Shown: piece by piece, positions 1 through 8,542 of the stretch
How the letters are laid out: each line of letters begins with the position of its first letter
How positions within the stretch are numbered: position 1 is the first letter of the stretch
Assembly: GCF_003967555.1 (NCBI RefSeq)
Contig: NZ_BIFS01000001.1
Span: 3,596,001-3,660,000, forward strand
Length of the DNA: 64,000 nucleotides
From: Dictyobacter kobayashii
Lineage (GTDB): Bacteria > Chloroflexota > Ktedonobacteria > Ktedonobacterales > Ktedonobacteraceae
Direction: 5' to 3'
Program-made: the position numbers and the translations under genes
Notes under the pieces: model-generated
The model's database searches: none
Seen by the model: only the letters and a program-made list of their open reading frames with translations
What the model was told of the DNA's origin: nothing

Positions 1-2
1 CG

Positions 3-206
3 ACGGCATATTGGCATCGGCAGCAATTTTTTGTTATGCCTCGTCCACTCGAGTGTGCGATGTACCTGGAGCATATCTGGAAGCATTTCCAGGATAAGAT
101 CTTGCCGGCCACTCATCAGTATCAGAAACGTGCCCAGACCCAATCGTTGTTCGTACCACCCCCGACTGGAAGCAAAGTGACCAGGGAGTTGCCTGTCATG
201 CTGTAA
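3..206 (+). CDS. C-terminal fragment of an unrecognised protein (cut by window edge)
   Basis: An open frame enters from the left edge and ends at a TAA at 204-206, giving the last 67 residues of a protein. The tail is rich in Gln, His and Pro and contains a PPPTG stretch close to the end. It has no domain I recognise. It is the only open frame of any length here and a repeat element begins about 20 bases after the stop, which fits a real gene end. The function cannot be named from this fragment, and it could also be a chance frame. Confidence 0.4.
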   Translation, partial: TAYWHRQQFFVMPRPLECAMYLEHIWKHFQDKILPATHQYQKRAQTQSLFVPPPTGSKVTRELPVML

Positions 207-227
207 GATGTACAGTATTTCAAGTGT

Positions 228-317
228 GGAGTGTATGGTGGGTGGCCGCGGCCGCCCACCATACACTCCCAACCCGGCGCCGCAGGCGCCAAAGGGAGAC
301 ATGAAAAAGCCCTGAAT
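228..317. repeat. Family A multi-hairpin repeat, copy 1
   Basis: A 42-bp nearly perfect palindrome (228-269) centred on GCGGCCGC is followed by the small hairpin GGCGCC-GCA-GGCGCC (276-290) and then a tail AAAGGGAGACATGAAAAAGC. The same three-part order occurs at 36665-36770 and partly at 36854-36900. It lies between the end of the left-edge gene and the secreted-protein gene at 354. It contains no plausible coding frame. It could serve as a terminator as well as a repeat. Confidence 0.75.
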
Positions 318-353
318 ATGTAGTGGAAGTGTAAAAAAGAGGAGGAAGCTTTT

Positions 354-1055
354 ATGTTTATAGATACTCTAATGGCTTTATGGAATATAATATCTCGAGG
401 CCGCATCAGGAAGATGACCGCGACAGCGGTGGGAATAAGTATTGGTATCCTTTGTTTGTTGGGTTTTATCGGTTTGCCAGCGTTTTCACGTTCAACAGAG
501 ATCATTCCAGGTATGACGATACCTTCTGGGGTAGATCAAAGCAAGAGCGATGTCAATTTGACGCAGCCACATCCCTGGTCGGATGTGACACCTCCAGAAG
601 TGCCCCCCTTGACGCCAACCGCGTTGCCAATACAGCCCACGCCTACGGTAATCATCCAGGCTCCAGACCAATTTATTCCTGCCCCGCCACGGTTGTTGCC
701 ACCACCGCTGCCGGCTCCACCACCTCCTTTCATTCATTTTTATCCCGGCATCCACCATATTCACATTACCATTAAACCTAAACCGGTACAAACCCATCCT
801 ACGCCGGTGCCAACCCTTGTTCCTACTATACCTACTGCGCCAGTTGTTGTTCCTACGGTTGTGCCCCTGCCAACGCTTGAAGCTACGCCGACGATCGCTC
901 CGGTGGTACCCGCGCCAACCGCAGCGCCAACGATCCCGTTGCCCTCGCCGCTGGCAACCGCTACCAGTATTCCGCTCTCACCGCTTCCAACGCCAACTAT
1001 CACTACTACTCCTACCCCGAGTAGTGCTATTTTTGTATCCTGGCGGCAAGGATAA
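354..1055 (+). CDS. Membrane-anchored or secreted Pro/Thr-rich protein
   Basis: This 233-residue protein has one hydrophobic segment at about residues 23-42, acting as signal anchor or signal peptide. From about residue 70 onwards it is dominated by Pro, Thr, Val and Ala, with repeated PTP and PLP motifs, the composition of an extended cell-wall or extracellular linker. No catalytic domain is visible. The start is chosen because AGGAGGAAG sits 7 bases upstream. It precedes two further exported-protein genes on the same strand, so an envelope role is plausible, but function is unknown. The low-complexity repeats make it a poor target for homology naming. Confidence 0.75.
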   Translation: MFIDTLMALWNIISRGRIRKMTATAVGISIGILCLLGFIGLPAFSRSTEIIPGMTIPSGVDQSKSDVNLTQPHPWSDVTPPEVPPLTPTALPIQPTPTVIIQAPDQFIPAPPRLLPPPLPAPPPPFIHFYPGIHHIHITIKPKPVQTHPTPVPTLVPTIPTAPVVVPTVVPLPTLEATPTIAPVVPAPTAAPTIPLPSPLATATSIPLSPLPTPTITTTPTPSSAIFVSWRQG

Positions 1056-1136
1056 GCAATCGAGTAAGTTTTTTTGCGCTCTGAGCAGGGATGTCTTGCC
1101 ATCCTCGTCGCTCATGCTTACAGAAAAGGAGCATGT

Positions 1137-2174
1137 ATGTCGCAACGTCCATTGCGTTTTGTTTGGCAAGCACCTGGTACATGGGTTATAGGCATGTTGC
1201 AGCCTGGGTACATACTCTTTAGTAAGAGTGCCTTTGTTCCTTGCATGAGAGGCCTGGCACTACTGTGTTGCGTATGCGCTACGGTGACTGTGGCCTCTGG
1301 GACGCCAATGACATTTGCTATGCAGGCACAGCCGCCAACCGACTGGAGTTTCTACATGAACTCAACCAGCACCGCTATGTCTTACAATTGGGGCTGCAAC
1401 ATGGGGCGCGCTGACGCCAGCCATTCCCCTGTCATTAACAGCGAAGTGGTGTTAGATTTTGGCGGCCAATTGAGTAATGGCAGCGGTGCGCTAATGATTA
1501 ATGGCGTCACTATTAGCAATGCACAGATTGAGGCGGTGGCCGAAGAGTTTGCCCACGGCTACTGGCATTGTACCGGGTCAGGCGATACAAGCTCTGTTCT
1601 CAAACTTGGTATCGGGACGAATAATTCATACTACGATGTCAGTTCTGCCGGGGGAAAGACCTGGGTAAATATGGTGGCAGCGGTGCAATCCTATAACCAT
1701 TCGAAGGGATACGATTCCCAGGTGGTCATGATGGGCGCCAACGATATGGAGCCGGGCTTCGGCAGTGCTTCCTCGACTATAGCCTGGGCCCAGGGCTTTG
1801 CCAGTGTCAGCGGTTACCTCTATCTTGACTATGGTTCGGCCGATGGTTGTCCTCAGTATAGTACAGGTAATGGTTCCTGTAACAATGGCTGGAATCAGTA
1901 CCATGAATGGTATCTTAGCTGGGGGTCACCGGCTGCCATTGTGGCGCCAGAAATCTACTATTCCTCCATGGCACGCCAGTGGGCCATGATCAGCCTCTAT
2001 GCAGCTCAATCTCAGGGTGGTGCAGTTCAAATGCAAGGGCCGATGGATGAATATGATCTGGACACCTCAAGCTTGACCCCGCGACAGGCCTGGTCTGATC
2101 TCTGGACCAATCTCAACTATAAATCTTCTACTGCACAGAATATGCCCTTTTCGCTGGAAATTCACCAGGAATAG
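1137..2174 (+). CDS. Exported protein of unknown function (gene A)
   Basis: A 345-residue protein with a hydrophobic segment at about residues 36-56 ending in small residues, consistent with a signal peptide after an unusually long N-terminus. The mature part has recurring aromatic, Asp and Gly residues, including motifs GTNNS, GANDMEPGF, DYGSADGC and APEIYY. The spacing of these acidic motifs recalls a TIM-barrel glycosidase, but I do not recognise a family. The ATG at 1137 is preferred over an upstream in-frame start because AAAAGGAG lies just before it. A near-identical but frame-broken copy follows at 2376. The gene after it (gene B) is also exported, so the pair may act together. Confidence 0.75.
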   Translation: MSQRPLRFVWQAPGTWVIGMLQPGYILFSKSAFVPCMRGLALLCCVCATVTVASGTPMTFAMQAQPPTDWSFYMNSTSTAMSYNWGCNMGRADASHSPVINSEVVLDFGGQLSNGSGALMINGVTISNAQIEAVAEEFAHGYWHCTGSGDTSSVLKLGIGTNNSYYDVSSAGGKTWVNMVAAVQSYNHSKGYDSQVVMMGANDMEPGFGSASSTIAWAQGFASVSGYLYLDYGSADGCPQYSTGNGSCNNGWNQYHEWYLSWGSPAAIVAPEIYYSSMARQWAMISLYAAQSQGGAVQMQGPMDEYDLDTSSLTPRQAWSDLWTNLNYKSSTAQNMPFSLEIHQE

Positions 2175-2223
2175 GCTGTGGTGCGCGCTTATTTTGTTGG
2201 TTTAGCGTTCAGGAGACATTATT

Positions 2224-2376
2224 ATGAAAAAAAGGCACACGTGTTCCCTCTATAGAGTACGGTCCAGGTGGACACCGTGAACAGCAGAGGCGTTTTGGCT
2301 GGCGGTATCCAATGGGTGCTCATTGCCGCTATCTGTGCCACTTGCATTTATCTGTTTTTATTGGGAATAGTAAGTG
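2224..2376 (+). pseudogene. Truncated, frameshifted copy of the start of gene B
   Basis: This is the 5-prime end of gene B inside copy 1 of the duplication. It has the same ribosome binding region (CAGGAGACATT) and start as the gene at 3410, but carries extra bases in an A run, a T run and two further doublets, so the frame is lost after about five codons. It ends where copy 2 begins. It is probably an assembly artefact rather than a gene. Confidence 0.75.
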
Positions 2377-3360
2377 TTATAGGCATGTTGCAGCCTGGGT
2401 AAATACTCTTAGTAAGAGTGCTTTGTTCCTTGCATGAGAGGCCTGGCACTACTGTGTTGCGTATGCGCTACGGTGACTGTGGCCTCTGGGACGCCAATGA
2501 CATTTGCTATGCAGGCACAGCCGCCAACCGACTGGAGTTTCTACATGAACTCAACCAGCACCGCTATGTCTTACAATTGGGGCTGCAACATGGGGCGCGC
2601 TGACGCCAGCCATTCCCCTGTCATTAACAGCGAAGTGGTGTTAGATTTTGGCGGCCAATTGAGTAATGGCAGCGGTGCGCTAATGATTAATGGCGTCACT
2701 ATTAGCAATGCACAGATTGAGGCGGTGGCCGAAGAGTTTGCCCACGGCTACTGGCATTGTACCGGGTCAGGCGATACAAGCTCTGTTCTCAAACTTGGTA
2801 TCGGACGAATAATTCATACTACGATGTCAGTTCTGCCGGGGGAAAGACCTGGGTAAATATGGTGGCAGCGGTGCAATCCTATAACCATTCGAAGGGATAC
2901 GATTCCCAGGTGGTCATGATGGGCGCCAACGATATGGAGCCGGGCTTCGGCAGTGCTTCCTCGACTATAGCCTGGGCCCAGGGCTTTGCCAGTGTCAGCG
3001 GTTACCTCTATCTTGACTATGGTTCGGCCGATGGTTGTCCTCAGTATAGTACAGGTAATGGTTCCTGTAACAATGGCTGGAATCAGTACCATGAATGGTA
3101 TCTTAGCTGGGGTCACCGGCTGCCATTGTGGCGCCAGAAATCTACTATTCCTCCATGGCACGCCAGTGGGCCATGATCAGCCTCTATGCAGCTCAATCTC
3201 AGGGTGGTGCAGTTCAAATGCAAGGGCCGATGGATGAATATGATCTGGACACCTCAAGCTTGACCCGCGACAGGCCTGGTCTGATCTCTGGACCAATCTC
3301 AACTATAAATCTTCTACTGCACAGAATATGCCCTTTTCGCTGGAAATTCACCAGGAATAG
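2376..3360 (+). pseudogene. Frame-broken second copy of gene A
   Basis: The segment matches gene A from about codon 17 to its TAG stop (3358-3360). Missing bases near 2411, 2424, 2813, 3110 and 3267 each shift the frame, leaving pieces of 140, 139 and 87 codons. The first 16 codons and the ribosome binding site are absent. Either a recent duplication decaying by run-length slippage or, more likely, duplicated sequence from an assembly join. Confidence 0.8.
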
Positions 3361-3409
3361 GCTGTGGTGCGCGCTTATTTTGTTGGTTTAGCGTTCAGGA
3401 GACATTATT

Positions 3410-4038
3410 ATGAAAAAAGGCACACGTGTTCCCTCTATAGAGTACGGTCCAGGTGGACACCGTGAACAGCAGAGGCGTTTGGCTGGCGGTATCCAATGGG
3501 TGCTCATTGCCGCTATCTGTGCCACTGCATTTATCTGTTTTATTGGGATAGTAAGTGCCGCTCAGATGGACAGTGGGCCGGGGGCGGCGGCAAACAAAGA
3601 GCAGGTTATGCAGAAGTTAATTGATGCTGGACGCGCGCATATGCTTTCGAAGGTTGGTAGCCCGAACCAGGTGCCAGCCGTTCAGCCGGCTCCACATCGT
3701 CAATCGGGCATTATCAGCATGCGTCAGGGACCTTTCTCTTCGAGCGTTTTCACCGTGCGTAACATGTGGCAAGGATTAGTAGGGAGCGCCTGGACATTGT
3801 CCTATACGGGGGCGCAAACGAATCCTGATGGCACACCCGGTTCAGGTGGAATTGTGCTCTATACCGAGACCGTTAATGCGCAGGGCGGCTTTGACTTGCA
3901 CCCACAGGGCTTTTTCTGGCCCCGGGCGGAACTTCATCTCTGACTATCACTGCAGTAAACGGCAATCTCTTACGGTTGCGCAGTCGAGGTGGCAGCCAAC
4001 TGACCTTTGATCTTGTGACGCACCAGTTCCATCAATAG
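3410..4038 (+). CDS. Exported protein of unknown function (gene B), one-base frameshift
   Basis: The frame from 3410 gives a protein with a basic N-terminus, a transmembrane segment at about residues 28-50 and an extracellular part. Read as given, it stops at 3943. Adding one G to the GGG at 3907-3909 continues the frame to a TAG at 4036-4038 and yields 209 residues whose tail (GLFLAPGGTSS, then LTITAVNGN) reads as natural beta-rich sequence. The total length of 629 bases is one short of a multiple of three. CAGGAGACATT provides the binding site. It follows gene A directly and is probably co-transcribed. No family recognised. Confidence 0.65.
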
Positions 4039-4225
4039 CGATTATGATGTTTTCCGATCTCATTTGCAATTATGGCGAGGAAACGTCAGCTACCTGACCT
4101 GATAGTTATGTAGAAGGATGCAATGCGCAAACTCAATGCAGGGCTGTTAAATTGTGATGTGTAGTTGTCAGATGCAGGTGTATTTGTGAGTGATTGGGGA
4201 TAGAAGTAGGTTAAGATTATGTGGG

Positions 4226-4310
4226 CGGAGGAGGTGGGATTTGAACCCACGAAGGCTTGCACCTTACACGATTTCCAGTCGTGCTCACTAGACCACTATG
4301 AGACTCCTCC
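4226..4310 (-). tRNA. tRNA-Ser (anticodon GGA)
   Basis: The minus strand folds into a class II tRNA. The acceptor GGAGGAG (4304-4310) pairs with CTCCTCC (4227-4233), the T arm contains GGTTCAAATCC, and a long variable arm is present as expected for serine. The anticodon loop CTGGAAA gives GGA. CCA is not encoded. It lies 8 bases downstream of the second tRNA-Ser gene and shares its promoter. Confidence 0.93.
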
Positions 4311-4318
4311 GTATACAG

Positions 4319-4404
4319 CGGAGAGAGAGGGATTCGAACCCTCGAGGGCTATTAACCCTACCGCTTTTCGAGAGCGGCACATTCGACCACTCTGACATCT
4401 CTCC
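4319..4404 (-). tRNA. tRNA-Ser (anticodon CGA)
   Basis: Acceptor GGAGAGA (4398-4404) pairs with TCTCTCC (4320-4326). The anticodon arm CCGCT-CTCGAAA-AGCGG gives CGA, reading UCG codons. A long variable arm and the GGTTCGAATCC T loop identify class II tRNA-Ser. It is first in a two-gene tRNA-Ser unit with tRNA-Ser(GGA). Confidence 0.93.
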
Positions 4405-4411
4405 GTGGACT

Positions 4412-4440
4412 ACTATAACACATCTCTGTGGATGTGGCAA
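4412..4440 (-). promoter_or_regulatory. Sigma-70-type promoter of the tRNA-Ser pair
   Basis: On the minus strand, TTGCCA (4435-4440) and TATAGT (4412-4417) are separated by exactly 17 bases. The -10 box lies 7 bases before the tRNA 5-prime end, as expected for a stable-RNA gene. Confidence 0.75.
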
Positions 4441-4574
4441 GCATTATTTTTCGCTTTTTTTTGCTTTCTGGCCCCTGCTCAAAAAAATTGATCCCCGCTA
4501 CCACCAGGATCCATGTATAATAAGCTGGATTTTCATTATAGGGATATACATGAGTATGGGGGAGGGAAGCCTCG

Positions 4575-5416
4575 ATGTCTGAGACTATCCATGAGCAACT
4601 ACAGTTGTCATTATATATGACTGAGAAGGCGTCTTATGATTCATTGGATATCGTTGATACTGTGTATCCGCACTGGGTAATCAGCTATGTGATGGATGGA
4701 GATGTGGTGACCAGCTCCTGTGGTGAGTCCTGGCGGGCTCGGGCCGGGATGTCATGCTACATCCCCCTCAGCTCCCGTTTTCTGAACAGGCTTCTGGTCC
4801 TGGGACGCATCAATGGCTCTTAATTGATGCTATGAATGCTCAACATATCGATCTCTTTTACCTCTATCCTGTGTCGCCAGTGGTCTCACTCAGCCCGGCC
4901 TCTGCTTTTTCCGCTACCTTTGAATGCCTGCGTGCTATCTGGGCCGACATGAACCTTCCTTTTCGCCAGATTCAGGTTTCTGCCTATGCTTTGCAACTGT
5001 GTAGCATGGTTTTAGAAGGTTGGCGGCAGCAGGGCAGCCAGCCACGCCCTGCTGCCTTGCGCACACCGCGCGATCGCTTTACTGATGTAATTCGTTACAT
5101 GTCACAGCATCTAGAGCAAAAGCTGACGCGCGATGATCTGGCTGCCCTGGTCTACTTACATCCTGGTTATTTTGATCGCGCTTTTAGAGGTATCTATGGC
5201 GTATCTCCAATGCAGATGTTACGTGATCTCCGTTTACAGCAGGCACAACGCCTGTTGGAAACAACGGCTTTATCTTTGAATACGATTGCTCTGCAATGTG
5301 GTCTGAGTGAGGCCGGTTACTTCAGCCGTGTATTTCGCCAGCGCTATGGTCAGCCCCCTGGTCAATATCGTGAAAGTGCAAAAAGTGCAAAGGAAAGTTA
5401 TCTGCGTCCATTGTAG
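4575..5416 (+). CDS. AraC-family transcriptional regulator, one-base frameshift
   Basis: The C-terminal part (from about 5060) carries two helix-turn-helix motifs of the AraC type, with LTRDDLAALVYLHPGYFDRAF and later SEAGYFSRVFRQRYG. The N-terminal part is a cupin-like effector domain (GDVMLHPP, GTHQWLLID). The two parts are in different frames; adding one G to the GGG at 4746-4748 joins RAG to DVMLHPP and gives 280 residues. GGGGGAGGG precedes the ATG. The dioxygenase-like gene at 5539 follows on the same strand, a pairing seen often with this regulator type, so it is the likely target. Probably intact in the cell. Confidence 0.85.
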
Positions 5417-5443
5417 GCAGCCCGGATGTTACGTACACTTTCA

Positions 5444-5486
5444 GCATGCTGTTAAAAGCAATCGGAAACGCCGCTCATGCGCGGCT
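5444..5486. repeat. Short repeat with GGAAACGCCGCT core
   Basis: GCATGCTGT, an A-rich AAAGCA, and GGAAACGCCGCT occur in this order here and again at 60421-60462. A shorter match (ccGGAAACGCCGCT) is at 32456-32469. GCCGCtcatgcGCGGC gives a small hairpin. All copies are intergenic. Its nature is not known to me. Confidence 0.5.
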
Positions 5487-5538
5487 GTAATGAATCAGGT
5501 TTATATAACCAGGCTATTTTTGTAAGGAGGCAGTGGTT

Positions 5539-6258
5539 ATGATTACTGTAGAGCAGCAACGACAATTTGATGAACAGGGTTTCTTTCTTTTGCCTGACGC
5601 TTTTCCTGCTACCGAGATTGATGCACTTCGGGCGCGTATCGATCATTTCGCGGCAGCCCATGAGCAACAATTGTTGGAGCATGGTAAAGAAGGTATCAGT
5701 CGGCCTAAGGAGATTTCTTTTACGGCCCACCTGGCGGCTAAAGATCCAGAGATTATGAAGTTTGTGGCCCAGGAGAGATTTGCCCAGCTCACTTCTGACC
5801 TGTTACGCGATGATGTCTCATTGTACTGGGATCAGTCAGTCTATAAAAAGCCAGAGGCTAAACGGGATTTTCCCTGGCACCAGGATACTGGTTACACGCT
5901 GACCGATCCTGCTGAATATATCACTTGCTGGCTGGCATTGGATGATGTAACGCTGGAGAATGGTTGCATCTGGGTTATTCCTGCTAGTCATAAGCAGGGA
6001 GTAATCGAGCATACAGATACCGAGATTGGCAAACAATGCTACTTTGGATCAGATCCTGGTGTCCCGGTGCCATTGCAAAAAGGTGGCATGGTCGTTTTTA
6101 ATTCTCTGCTCTTTCATCGCAGCGGCCCTAATACCAGTTCTACGGTGCGCAAAGGCTATGTTATCCAGTATTCAGTGGCTCATGCTCGCCACGGAGTAAC
6201 TGGCGAGCCCTTTAATCGTGTCGTGATCGCGCGTGGTGGCCAGACTACCTTTGCCTGA
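5539..6258 (+). CDS. Phytanoyl-CoA dioxygenase (PhyH) family protein
   Basis: A 239-residue Fe(II)/2-oxoglutarate oxygenase of the PhyH superfamily. The iron-binding HxD triad is visible as WHQDTGY at about residues 112-118, with the distal His in LFHRSGPN and a following Arg for 2-oxoglutarate binding at about residues 193-205. LDDV and NGCIWVIPASHK between them are typical of the double-stranded beta-helix core. The substrate is not predictable; many bacterial members hydroxylate small natural products. ATG 5539 is preferred over GTG 5533 because AGGAGG ends 8 bases before it. The AraC gene upstream is the likely regulator. Confidence 0.88.
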   Translation: MITVEQQRQFDEQGFFLLPDAFPATEIDALRARIDHFAAAHEQQLLEHGKEGISRPKEISFTAHLAAKDPEIMKFVAQERFAQLTSDLLRDDVSLYWDQSVYKKPEAKRDFPWHQDTGYTLTDPAEYITCWLALDDVTLENGCIWVIPASHKQGVIEHTDTEIGKQCYFGSDPGVPVPLQKGGMVVFNSLLFHRSGPNTSSTVRKGYVIQYSVAHARHGVTGEPFNRVVIARGGQTTFA

Positions 6259-6320
6259 TAGCGGCTTACATGCATGCAGCCAGAGGAGTACTTATCGAAC
6301 CCCTCCTCTGGCTGACCGAC

Positions 6321-6742
6321 TTAGTGCGGTTCAATGGCTAGAAAGACCACTTTCTCTTCGGGTTGGCGGCGTAGCAGGCGAATGACCTCCAGCAATCCAT
6401 AATAGATCTGACGTTTCCAGCTATATTTACGATGAAGCGCACCTTTAGCCACGAAGGTCTCTGCCACATCCGTTATGATGCGCGCCTGGCCTTCAACTGC
6501 ATCTCCGGTGATGGTGCCAGTCAGGCTACAGGGAGCGATGGTGACATGTGGTGTGTGGCGTATACGTTTGACCTTCCCATAATCAGCCCCGGTCTCAACA
6601 TAAAGTATTCCCAGGTGATGGCCGCTCCAGACGGGGTTGCGACAGGATTACCGTTTTTGCGATAGGTAATCAGGTTTATGTATTCGGCATCGTAGAGTGC
6701 CCGCTGGGCGGGAGTACAGAGGTGTGAAGCGCGTCTCGACAT
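6321..6742 (-). CDS. PPOX-class (pyridoxamine oxidase-like) split-barrel protein, one-base frameshift
   Basis: The frame starting at 6742 encodes AQRALYDAEYINLITYRKNGNPVATP, the start of a flavin or F420-binding split-barrel protein. It then slips into another frame. Adding one C in the CCCC run (6633-6636 on the plus strand) restores VWSGHHLGILYVETG, then KVKRIRHTPHVTIAPC and EGQARI, the conserved PPOX pattern, and reaches a TAA at 6321 for 140 residues. Members reduce or bind deazaflavin or flavin cofactors. AGGAGAGGA precedes the ATG. It lies downstream of rnhB on the same strand. Confidence 0.8.
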
Positions 6743-6798
6743 CGCCGTAGTATCCTCTCCTGAAATCATTATTATTCAATTCTATCACAGGGAAGATC

Positions 6799-7458
6799 TT
6801 AATCGTTTGTGGAGGCGAAGAGTCCGAACATCTCACTGACGGGTGAGAAGCTGCGGCGATGATGTGGTGTTACCCCATGGGTGTGTAACGCGGTCACATG
6901 GGCGACTGTACCATAACCTTTATGCTGGTCAAAGCCATAGTGGGGATATTCTTTGTGCAGTTCGACCATCAGGCGATCACGGGTGACTTTGGCGATAATT
7001 GAGGCGGCTGCAATGGAGAGACTGCGTGCATCCCCTTTGATAATCGAGCGTTGGGGAAGCGCGACTTTGGGTAAATAAATGGCATCCAGTAACAGTGCAT
7101 CCGGGGCTGGAGTGAGCTGCTTCAGGGCCAGTCCCATGGCGTGCTTGGTGGCTTGCAGGATATTGCGCTCATCAATTACTGCCACTGAACCGATCCCAAC
7201 GCCAACGGCCAGCGCGTGTTGCATGATATGCTCATAGAAGCGCTCACGAGCTGCGGGTGAAAGCTGTTTGGAATCATTGACACCTGCGAAGAGTTCCAGC
7301 GTATTCTCTGAACGAGGTAGGATAACGGCCCCTGCGACAACCGGACCCGCCAGGCAGCCTCGGCCAGCCTCGTCGAGTCCGGCGATAAAGGAATAGCCCT
7401 GTTCATACAGGGCCATTTCTTCCGCAAGCGTAGGGGTTGGTTTCTTACGCGTCTGCAT
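6799..7458 (-). CDS. rnhB: Ribonuclease HII
   Basis: A 219-residue RNase HII that removes ribonucleotides and RNA primers from DNA-RNA hybrids. The signature GLDEAGRGCLAGPV is at about residues 27-40 and supplies the first Asp and Glu of the active site; VNDSKQL and the later LLLDAIYLP supply further conserved positions, and KVTRDRLM follows. The ATG at 7458 overlaps the end of rplS by 14 bases, the usual translational coupling in rplS-rnhB operons; an upstream in-frame start at 7497 would lie deeper inside rplS and is less likely. Confidence 0.93.
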   Translation of the reverse strand: MQTRKKPTPTLAEEMALYEQGYSFIAGLDEAGRGCLAGPVVAGAVILPRSENTLELFAGVNDSKQLSPAARERFYEHIMQHALAVGVGIGSVAVIDERNILQATKHAMGLALKQLTPAPDALLLDAIYLPKVALPQRSIIKGDARSLSIAAASIIAKVTRDRLMVELHKEYPHYGFDQHKGYGTVAHVTALHTHGVTPHHRRSFSPVSEMFGLFASTND

Positions 7459-7879
7459 TTTTCTTGGCGGCTTCTTTGGCTGCAATCTGCTTGGCACTCA
7501 TTGGGCGAATCTCTTTCAAGCGAGCAGCTTTGCCGGTCAGGCCGCGTAGATAGTAGAGTTGTTTACGGCGTACGCGCGCGTGACGAAGTACTTCAATCTT
7601 CTCAATACGAGGAGAGTTGACCAGGAATGTACGCTCGACACCAACACCGTTGGTAATACGACGTACAGTAAAATTGCGATTAACGCTGCTACCGCGCAGG
7701 CGCATGACCACGCCTTCAAACGGCTGTAAGCGTTCGCGGTTTCCTTCAACCACTTTAACCTGTAGGCGGACGGTATCGCCCGACTTCAGTTCAGGTACAT
7801 CTTTACGTAACTGAGCACTTTCGATAGCGGTAAGTAACGCCCGCCCTGCTGGCTTTGTTACGACTTGTTTGTCAGCCAT
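7445..7879 (-). CDS. rplS: 50S ribosomal protein L19
   Basis: A 144-residue L19, located at the 30S-50S interface. Family motifs are clear: FKSGDTVRLQVKVVEG-like sequence, RLQPFEGVVMRLRGSS and VERTFLVNSPRIEKIEVLRHARVRRKQLYYLRGLTGKAARLKE region (positions about 35-120). The C-terminus is extended by a Lys/Ala-rich tail. AGGAGGTTTTAGGG precedes the start. It lies between rpsT and rnhB in one minus-strand unit. Confidence 0.96.
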   Translation of the reverse strand: MADKQVVTKPAGRALLTAIESAQLRKDVPELKSGDTVRLQVKVVEGNRERLQPFEGVVMRLRGSSVNRNFTVRRITNGVGVERTFLVNSPRIEKIEVLRHARVRRKQLYYLRGLTGKAARLKEIRPMSAKQIAAKEAAKKNADA

Positions 7880-7947
7880 CCCTAAAACCTCCTATGCGCC
7901 AGTGCTCGACATGTATAGATGGGTGGCAGAGCATTGGGCACTTTCAT

Positions 7948-8217
7948 TTACTTTTCTGCGTTAATGGCATTGAGCTGTTTCATCAAGCGCGATTTGCGGC
8001 GTGCCGCATTGTTCTTGTGGATGACACCTTTTTTGGCGGCTTTATCCAACTCGCTGACGGCCAGGCGTACGGCTTCCACTGAATTTTCGTCTGTTGTGCT
8101 GATAGCCTGACGAGCTTTGGTTACCTGTGTTTTTACAATCGATTTGGTGCTGCGATTGAATGCGCGGCGTCTCTGTTCCTGACGCATACGCTTTTCTGCA
8201 GCTGCATTATTGGGCAT
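7948..8217 (-). CDS. rpsT: 30S ribosomal protein S20
   Basis: An 89-residue basic helical protein matching S20: MPNNAAAEKRMRQEQRRR at the start, a central region ending in ELDKAAKKGVIHKNNAARRKSRL, which is the family signature (about residues 58-80). GGGGAGGATTGATTCTAC gives a binding site before the ATG. It is the first gene of the rpsT-rplS-rnhB unit. Confidence 0.96.
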   Translation of the reverse strand: MPNNAAAEKRMRQEQRRRAFNRSTKSIVKTQVTKARQAISTTDENSVEAVRLAVSELDKAAKKGVIHKNNAARRKSRLMKQLNAINAEK

Positions 8218-8271
8218 GTAGAATCAATCCTCCCCGAAACATCTGCCCCTTCGCGCGGGCTTTCTCACTAT

Positions 8272-8295
8272 AAAAATGCCGACATATCTGTCGGA
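8272..8295 (-). terminator. Hairpin with U-run in the rpsT leader (possible attenuator)
   Basis: On the minus strand TCCGACA-GATA-TGTCGG is followed by CATTTTTATAG, about 55 bases before the rpsT start. It could be a terminator of upstream transcription or an attenuator of rpsT. No gene ends just upstream, which slightly favours a leader element. Confidence 0.4.
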
Positions 8296-8460
8296 CTTGA
8301 GTGCCCGTAGATTATAGCAGAAGTCTCTTTACTATGTCAAACGATAGAGGTACGTCTCTCCTAACCACATGCTGATCGGCTTCAGAAGCTACCATAGCTC
8401 GGTTGGCTAGATAGGAGAGTAGATAAATAAGACTATATTAAACTCCGTTAGGGCCAGTAA

Positions 8461-8500
8461 GAAAGCATCATATCGGAATATATTCCACCATGATGCTTTC
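8461..8500 (-). terminator. Hairpin downstream of the cystathionine synthase gene
   Basis: GAAAGCATCAT and ATGATGCTTTC form an 11-bp stem about 40 bases after the stop of the gene ending at 8543. It lacks a long U-run on the minus strand, so terminator function is likely but not certain. Confidence 0.5.
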
Positions 8501-8542
8501 ATTCAAATTTTTTATCGGTTGAAGAACATCGCTTCGCGTGCT

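Larger units (their letters stand above)
1185..3557 (+). repeat. Tandem direct duplication of about 1.19 kb
   Basis: Copy 1 (1185-2376) and copy 2 (2376-3557) align over their whole lengths. I count one substitution (TACAT against TAAAT near 1211/2402) and ten one-base length differences, all in runs or doublets of the same base and all one base longer in copy 1. Gene A is open in copy 1 and broken in copy 2; the start of gene B is broken in copy 1 and open in copy 2. The errors sit toward the right end of copy 1 and toward the left and middle of copy 2. This is what two overlapping contig ends joined without merging would look like. Confidence 0.9.

Noticed and set aside
1626..3161. Long minus-strand frames opposite gene A in both copies
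   Set aside because: They mirror the coding frame of gene A, have no binding site and occur identically in both copies.
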